From Rickettsia typhi (GTDB lineage: Bacteria; Pseudomonadota; Alphaproteobacteria; Rickettsiales; UBA1997): DNA of 8,460 nucleotides. Under the pieces are notes generated by a model. It had not been told where the DNA came from. It worked only from the letters and a program-made list of their open reading frames with translations, and did no database searches. Where the stretch lies: the NCBI GenBank assembly GCA_945874115.1, contig CAMCFD010000063.1, positions 1-8,460 on the forward strand, given 5' to 3'. This document shows, in pieces, positions 5,863 through 8,460 of the stretch (position 1 is the stretch's first letter; every line of letters begins with the position of its first letter). Position numbers and translations under genes: made by a program.

Positions 5863-6777
5863 ATGGCAGATTTAGCATTGATTAAAAAACTCCGTGAAAC
5901 CACTGGTTGCGGCATTTCTGATTGCAATAAAGCTTTGGCAGAAAATGGTGATGATTTCGAAAAATCGGTTGATTGGCTTAGAAAAAAAGGTCTTTCTGCG
6001 GCTGTAAAAAAAGGCTCTAGAGTCACTGCTGAAGGCGCTGTTGCGGTTTTTGTTGAAGGCAAAAAAGCCAGCATTATCGAAGTGAATTCTGAAACTGATT
6101 TCGTTGCGCGTAATCAAAAATTCCAAGATTTAGTTTCTAACTTGGCAAAAATTGCGATTGCATTTGGCAATGATGTTGAGAAGTTTAAAACAGCGAAATA
6201 TGTTGGTGCGACTCACTCAGTTGATGAAGAAGTTAAAAACCAAATCGGTGTAATCGGCGAAAATATTAACTTGCGCAGAATCGATTCTTTATCGGTTGAA
6301 AATGGTGTGGTTGTAAGCTATATTCACAATGCGGTTGCGGCTAATATGGGTAAAATCGCGGTTTTGGTTGCGTTTGAATCAAAAGCAGCTGGCGATAAAT
6401 TGGCTGAAATTGGCAAGCAAATCGCTATGCATATTGCGGCGACAAAGCCTGAAGCTTTAAATGTTTCTGATGTTAATCCTGAAAAATTGAATCGCGAAAC
6501 TGAAATTTTGAAAGATCAAGCTCGCGCTTCTGGTAAACCAGAAAGCATTATCGACAAAATGATTGAAGGCAGAATTCGTAAATATTATGAAGATGTTGTT
6601 CTTCTTGAGCAAAATTTCGTAATGGACGACAAGCTTAAAATTAAAGATGTTGTGGCTGGTTTTGCTAAAGAAAATGGCGAAACTAAAATTTCTGGATTCA
6701 AACTTTTCATTCTTGGTGAAGGTATTGAAAAGAAAGAAAATGACTTCGCTGCTGAAGTTGCGTCAATGACTAAATAA
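5863..6777 (+). CDS. tsf: Elongation factor Ts
   Basis: EF-Ts, the cytoplasmic guanine nucleotide exchange factor that recycles EF-Tu-GDP. The product has 304 residues (E. coli 283). The N-terminal UBA-like domain is at 1-50 with LRETTGCGISDCNKALAENGDD (10-31), where the family usually has TGAGMMDCKKAL, and WLRKKGLSAAVKK (38-50). The EF-Tu contact motif ETDFVARN (77-84) is intact. Two core subdomains follow with VVVSYIHNAVAANMGKIAVLVAFE and IAMHIAATKPEAL, and then a coiled-coil module (LLEQNFVMDDKLKIKDVV) near 247-265. The ATG start is set by the MADLALIKKLRETTG N-terminus and an AAGGA ribosome site. It follows rpsB in the usual rpsB-tsf order and is closed by a strong hairpin. Confidence 0.98.
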   Translation: MADLALIKKLRETTGCGISDCNKALAENGDDFEKSVDWLRKKGLSAAVKKGSRVTAEGAVAVFVEGKKASIIEVNSETDFVARNQKFQDLVSNLAKIAIAFGNDVEKFKTAKYVGATHSVDEEVKNQIGVIGENINLRRIDSLSVENGVVVSYIHNAVAANMGKIAVLVAFESKAAGDKLAEIGKQIAMHIAATKPEALNVSDVNPEKLNRETEILKDQARASGKPESIIDKMIEGRIRKYYEDVVLLEQNFVMDDKLKIKDVVAGFAKENGETKISGFKLFILGEGIEKKENDFAAEVASMTK

Positions 6778-6781
6778 ATTT

Positions 6782-6815
6782 TTTAAGAGGCGAGATTTAA
6801 CTTTCGCCTCTTAAA
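6782..6815 (+). terminator. Terminator hairpin after tsf
   Basis: TTTAAGAGGCGA (6782-6793) and TCGCCTCTTAAA (6804-6815) form a perfect 12-bp stem, extendable inward by a G-T and an A-T pair, with a TTTAAC loop. It starts 4 nt after the tsf stop. As in the rpsB-tsf hairpin, the Ts are within the 3' arm and there is no long T-tail, so it may be a weak intrinsic terminator, a processing site, or work together with another signal. A new promoter follows it, which supports a transcript boundary. Confidence 0.65.
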
Positions 6816-6912
6816 TTCCTCTAAAATTCCTCCGATTTACTTTTCTAAAAATAATCGTTTTTTCTTACTGGGTTTGTCCATAAAATCGTTTGCGCGAACT
6901 TTACAATTTTCC

Positions 6913-6941
6913 TTTACAAAATCATAATTTTGATATAAAAT
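6913..6941 (+). promoter_or_regulatory. Candidate pyrH-yebC promoter
   Basis: TTTACA (6913-6918), a 17-bp spacer and TAAAAT (6936-6941), within GATATAAAAT, make a strong sigma70-type match. Transcription would start near 6948, only about 20 nt before the pyrH ATG, and the short leader has no Shine-Dalgarno. The -35 motif and its flank are partly duplicated 13 bp upstream (TTTACA at 6900-6905). Confidence 0.6.
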
Positions 6942-6967
6942 TTTTGCAAAAACAATTAACATAATTT

Positions 6968-7690
6968 ATGACTGATAAATCAAAGCTAAAATTTAAACGC
7001 ATTTTGTTCAAAGTTTCGGGCGAAGCGCTTATGGGAGACAAGGGTTTTGGACATGATCCCGTAGCGATTAAAAGAATTTGTACGCAAATCAAAAAAGCTT
7101 ATGATTTAGGCTGTGAAATTTGTGTTGTGGTTGGTGGTGGAAATATTTTTCGCGGAGTGTCGCAAGCAGCCGCCGGCATTGAGCGCGCAAGTGCAGATTA
7201 TATGGGAATGCTGGCGACTTGCATTAACGGGATTGCGCTTCAGGCGGCTCTTGAAAATGAAGGTCTTGACACCAGAATGCAATCGGCGATTCAGATGAAT
7301 ACGATTTGCGAGCCTTATATTAAAAGACGCGCGGTTCGTCATCTTGAGAAAAATCGCGTGATGATTTTTTCAGCAGGAACGGGAAATCCGTTTTTCACGA
7401 CTGATACTGCCGGAGTTTTGCGCGCTGTTGAAATGGGTTGCGACGCGATTTTAAAGGGCACGCAAGTTGACGGCGTTTATTCTGCTGATCCGAAGCTTGA
7501 TAAAAATGCGACTCATTATGAGAAAATAAAATATATTGATGTGTTGAAACAAGATTTGAAAGTTATGGACCAAACCGCGATTACGCTTGCAAAAGACAAT
7601 AAATTGCCGATTGTGGTTTTCTCGATTAAAAGCGAAGATGCTTTGTTTGAAGTGGTTCAGGGCAGGGGTAAATTTACGATAATTAATTAA
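6968..7690 (+). CDS. pyrH: Uridylate kinase (UMP kinase)
   Basis: Hexameric cytoplasmic UMP kinase of the amino-acid-kinase fold, converting UMP and ATP to UDP and ADP in pyrimidine nucleotide synthesis. Its 240 residues match the usual length (E. coli 241). Visible motifs: KVSGEAL (15-21) for phosphate binding, GFGHDP (26-31), VVVGGGNIFRG (53-63), SADYMGMLATCINGIALQAALE (75-96), the UMP-site stretch GTGNPFFTTDTAG (137-149), DGVYSADP (168-175) and MDQTAITLAKDNKLPIVVF (200-218). It starts with ATG with no Shine-Dalgarno and a short A/T-rich leader. It sits downstream of rpsB-tsf as in many bacteria, but behind its own promoter and a terminator. The next gene, after 12 bp, is yebC rather than the usual frr. 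Confidence 0.98.
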   Translation: MTDKSKLKFKRILFKVSGEALMGDKGFGHDPVAIKRICTQIKKAYDLGCEICVVVGGGNIFRGVSQAAAGIERASADYMGMLATCINGIALQAALENEGLDTRMQSAIQMNTICEPYIKRRAVRHLEKNRVMIFSAGTGNPFFTTDTAGVLRAVEMGCDAILKGTQVDGVYSADPKLDKNATHYEKIKYIDVLKQDLKVMDQTAITLAKDNKLPIVVFSIKSEDALFEVVQGRGKFTIIN

Positions 7691-7702
7691 CAGTGATAAA
7701 AA

Positions 7703-8449
7703 ATGGCCGGACATTCGCAGTTTGCAAATATAAAACACAGAAAAGGCGCGCAGGATAAAAAGAAGGCGAAATTATTTACGAAGATTTTGCGCGAAGTTAC
7801 GGTGGCGGCGAAATCGGGGCAAATTGACCCAAATTTTAATCCGCGACTTAGAAATGCGATTATCGAGGCGCGCGTTAATAATATGCCGAAAGACCGCATT
7901 GAGGCGGCTGTTAAGAAGGTTGCGCAGGGTGGAGTTGGTGAAAATTTCGAAGAAATTCGCTATGAAGGATATGGCCCAAACGGCATTGCGATTATTGTCG
8001 AGGCGCTTACTGACAACCGCAACCGCACCGCAAGTGAAGTTCGCAGCATTTTCACAAAAGCCAGCGGCGCACTTGGCGAAACTGGTTCGGTGAATTTTAT
8101 GTTCGATCATATTGGCTTAATTCAATATGAAGCGAAAGTTGCATCAGAAGAAGAAATGTTTGAAGTGGGAATTGAAATTGGCGCAAGCGAGATTGAAAGC
8201 AGCGCACAAGTTCATTTGGTTTTCACTGAATTAAATAATTTTGCGGAAATTCGTGATAAATTAATCGCGAAATTTGGCGATCCGATTTCGGCAAAATTTG
8301 AGTGGCGCGCAAAAAATGTTATGGAAATTTCTGATTTAGAACAAGCGCAAAAATTGCTGAAAATGGTTGATGCGCTTGAAGATTGCGACGATGTGCAAAA
8401 TGTTTGCGGAAATTATTCTTTTAGCGAAGAAATCGTAGATAAATTATAA
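7703..8449 (+). CDS. yebC: YebC/PmpR/TACO1 family protein
   Basis: Member of the YebC/TACO1 family (DUF28). Some members were described as DNA-binding regulators (PmpR); mitochondrial TACO1 activates COX1 translation, and bacterial members have been linked to relief of ribosome stalling. The 248 residues are the normal length. The N-terminus MAGHSQFANIKHRKGAQDKKKAKLFTKI is near-canonical, with Gln6-Phe7 where KW is usual. Further motifs are NMPKDRIEAAVKK (60-72), the hallmark EIRYEGYGPNGIAIIVEALTDNRNRT (84-109) and SGALGETGSVNFMF (121-134), followed by the acidic second domain ending SFSEEIVDKL. The gene follows pyrH by 12 bp and is likely cotranscribed. In many alphaproteobacteria it precedes ruvC; what follows here lies beyond the window. 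Function is best read as translation-related, with DNA binding as the alternative. Confidence 0.96.
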   Translation: MAGHSQFANIKHRKGAQDKKKAKLFTKILREVTVAAKSGQIDPNFNPRLRNAIIEARVNNMPKDRIEAAVKKVAQGGVGENFEEIRYEGYGPNGIAIIVEALTDNRNRTASEVRSIFTKASGALGETGSVNFMFDHIGLIQYEAKVASEEEMFEVGIEIGASEIESSAQVHLVFTELNNFAEIRDKLIAKFGDPISAKFEWRAKNVMEISDLEQAQKLLKMVDALEDCDDVQNVCGNYSFSEEIVDKL

Positions 8450-8460
8450 TCTTTAAAGTG

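Noticed and set aside
5832..6126. Minus-strand frames of about 80 codons over the tsf start
   Set aside because: They are shadows of tsf; the sense frame carries the EF-Ts motifs.
6813..6832. Short direct repeat AAATTCCTC, two copies 11 nt apart after the tsf terminator
   Set aside because: Only two short copies exist; no array and no evident function.
6888..6899. Imperfect palindrome GTTTGCGCGAAC upstream of the pyrH promoter
   Set aside because: Operator-like in position, but it has one mismatch per half-site and no known matching regulator; too weak to annotate.
7106..7899. Several overlapping frames of 60-95 codons across pyrH and the pyrH-yebC junction
   Set aside because: They compete with well-conserved PyrH and YebC frames and have no start context or family motifs.
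7772..8110. Minus-strand open frame of 112 codons inside yebC
   Set aside because: It is fully antisense to a near-canonical YebC reading frame; its Arg/Asn-rich composition is that expected from the complement of the sense codons.
8450..8460. CTTTAAAG palindrome and possible GTG at the right edge
   Set aside because: Too little sequence remains to tell a terminator stem or a new start from chance.

Overview
This is an AT-rich (roughly 35-38% GC by eye) stretch of an alphaproteobacterial chromosome. It holds eight intact protein genes and almost no unexplained space. Protein style points to Alphaproteobacteria: a long lysine/alanine/glutamate-rich tail on ribosomal protein S2, a slightly long EF-Ts, and a full proton-pumping complex I with NuoM and NuoN. 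The low GC and the palindromic intergenic repeat at the left edge would fit Rickettsiales, Holosporales or a similar reduced lineage, but order-level placement is inference.

Layout. Positions 1-218 hold no gene but contain a compound palindromic repeat downstream of nuoN. On the minus strand, nuoM (3188 to 1722) and nuoN (1694 to 219) form a two-gene unit encoding the two adjacent antiporter-like subunits of NADH dehydrogenase I. A 95-bp intergenic region (3189-3283) carries candidate promoters for both directions. On the plus strand, zapE (GTG start at 3284) is followed 10 bp later by a small two-helix membrane protein of unknown function and a good intrinsic terminator (4648-4673). A 236-bp gap then holds the rpsB promoter and a structured leader of about 130 nt. 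rpsB and tsf follow, separated by a strong perfect hairpin, and tsf is closed by another. A clear promoter (6913-6941) drives pyrH and, 12 bp downstream, a yebC/TACO1-family gene that ends just inside the right edge.

How the genes work together. nuoM and nuoN build part of the respiratory proton pump. ZapE is an AFG1-type ATPase linked in other bacteria to division or membrane-protein quality control. rpsB, tsf and yebC serve translation, and pyrH supplies UDP for nucleic acid synthesis. rpsB-tsf-pyrH is an ancient order, but the usual next gene frr is replaced here by yebC. nuoM-nuoN is cut off from nuoL and the rest of the nuo operon by the divergent zapE.

I found no mobile element, CRISPR array, toxin-antitoxin, defence or biosynthetic system. 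The best candidates for something undescribed are modest: the zapE-linked small membrane protein, the structured rpsB leader, the rpsB-tsf hairpin, the face-to-face nuoM/zapE promoters, and an altered P-loop in ZapE.
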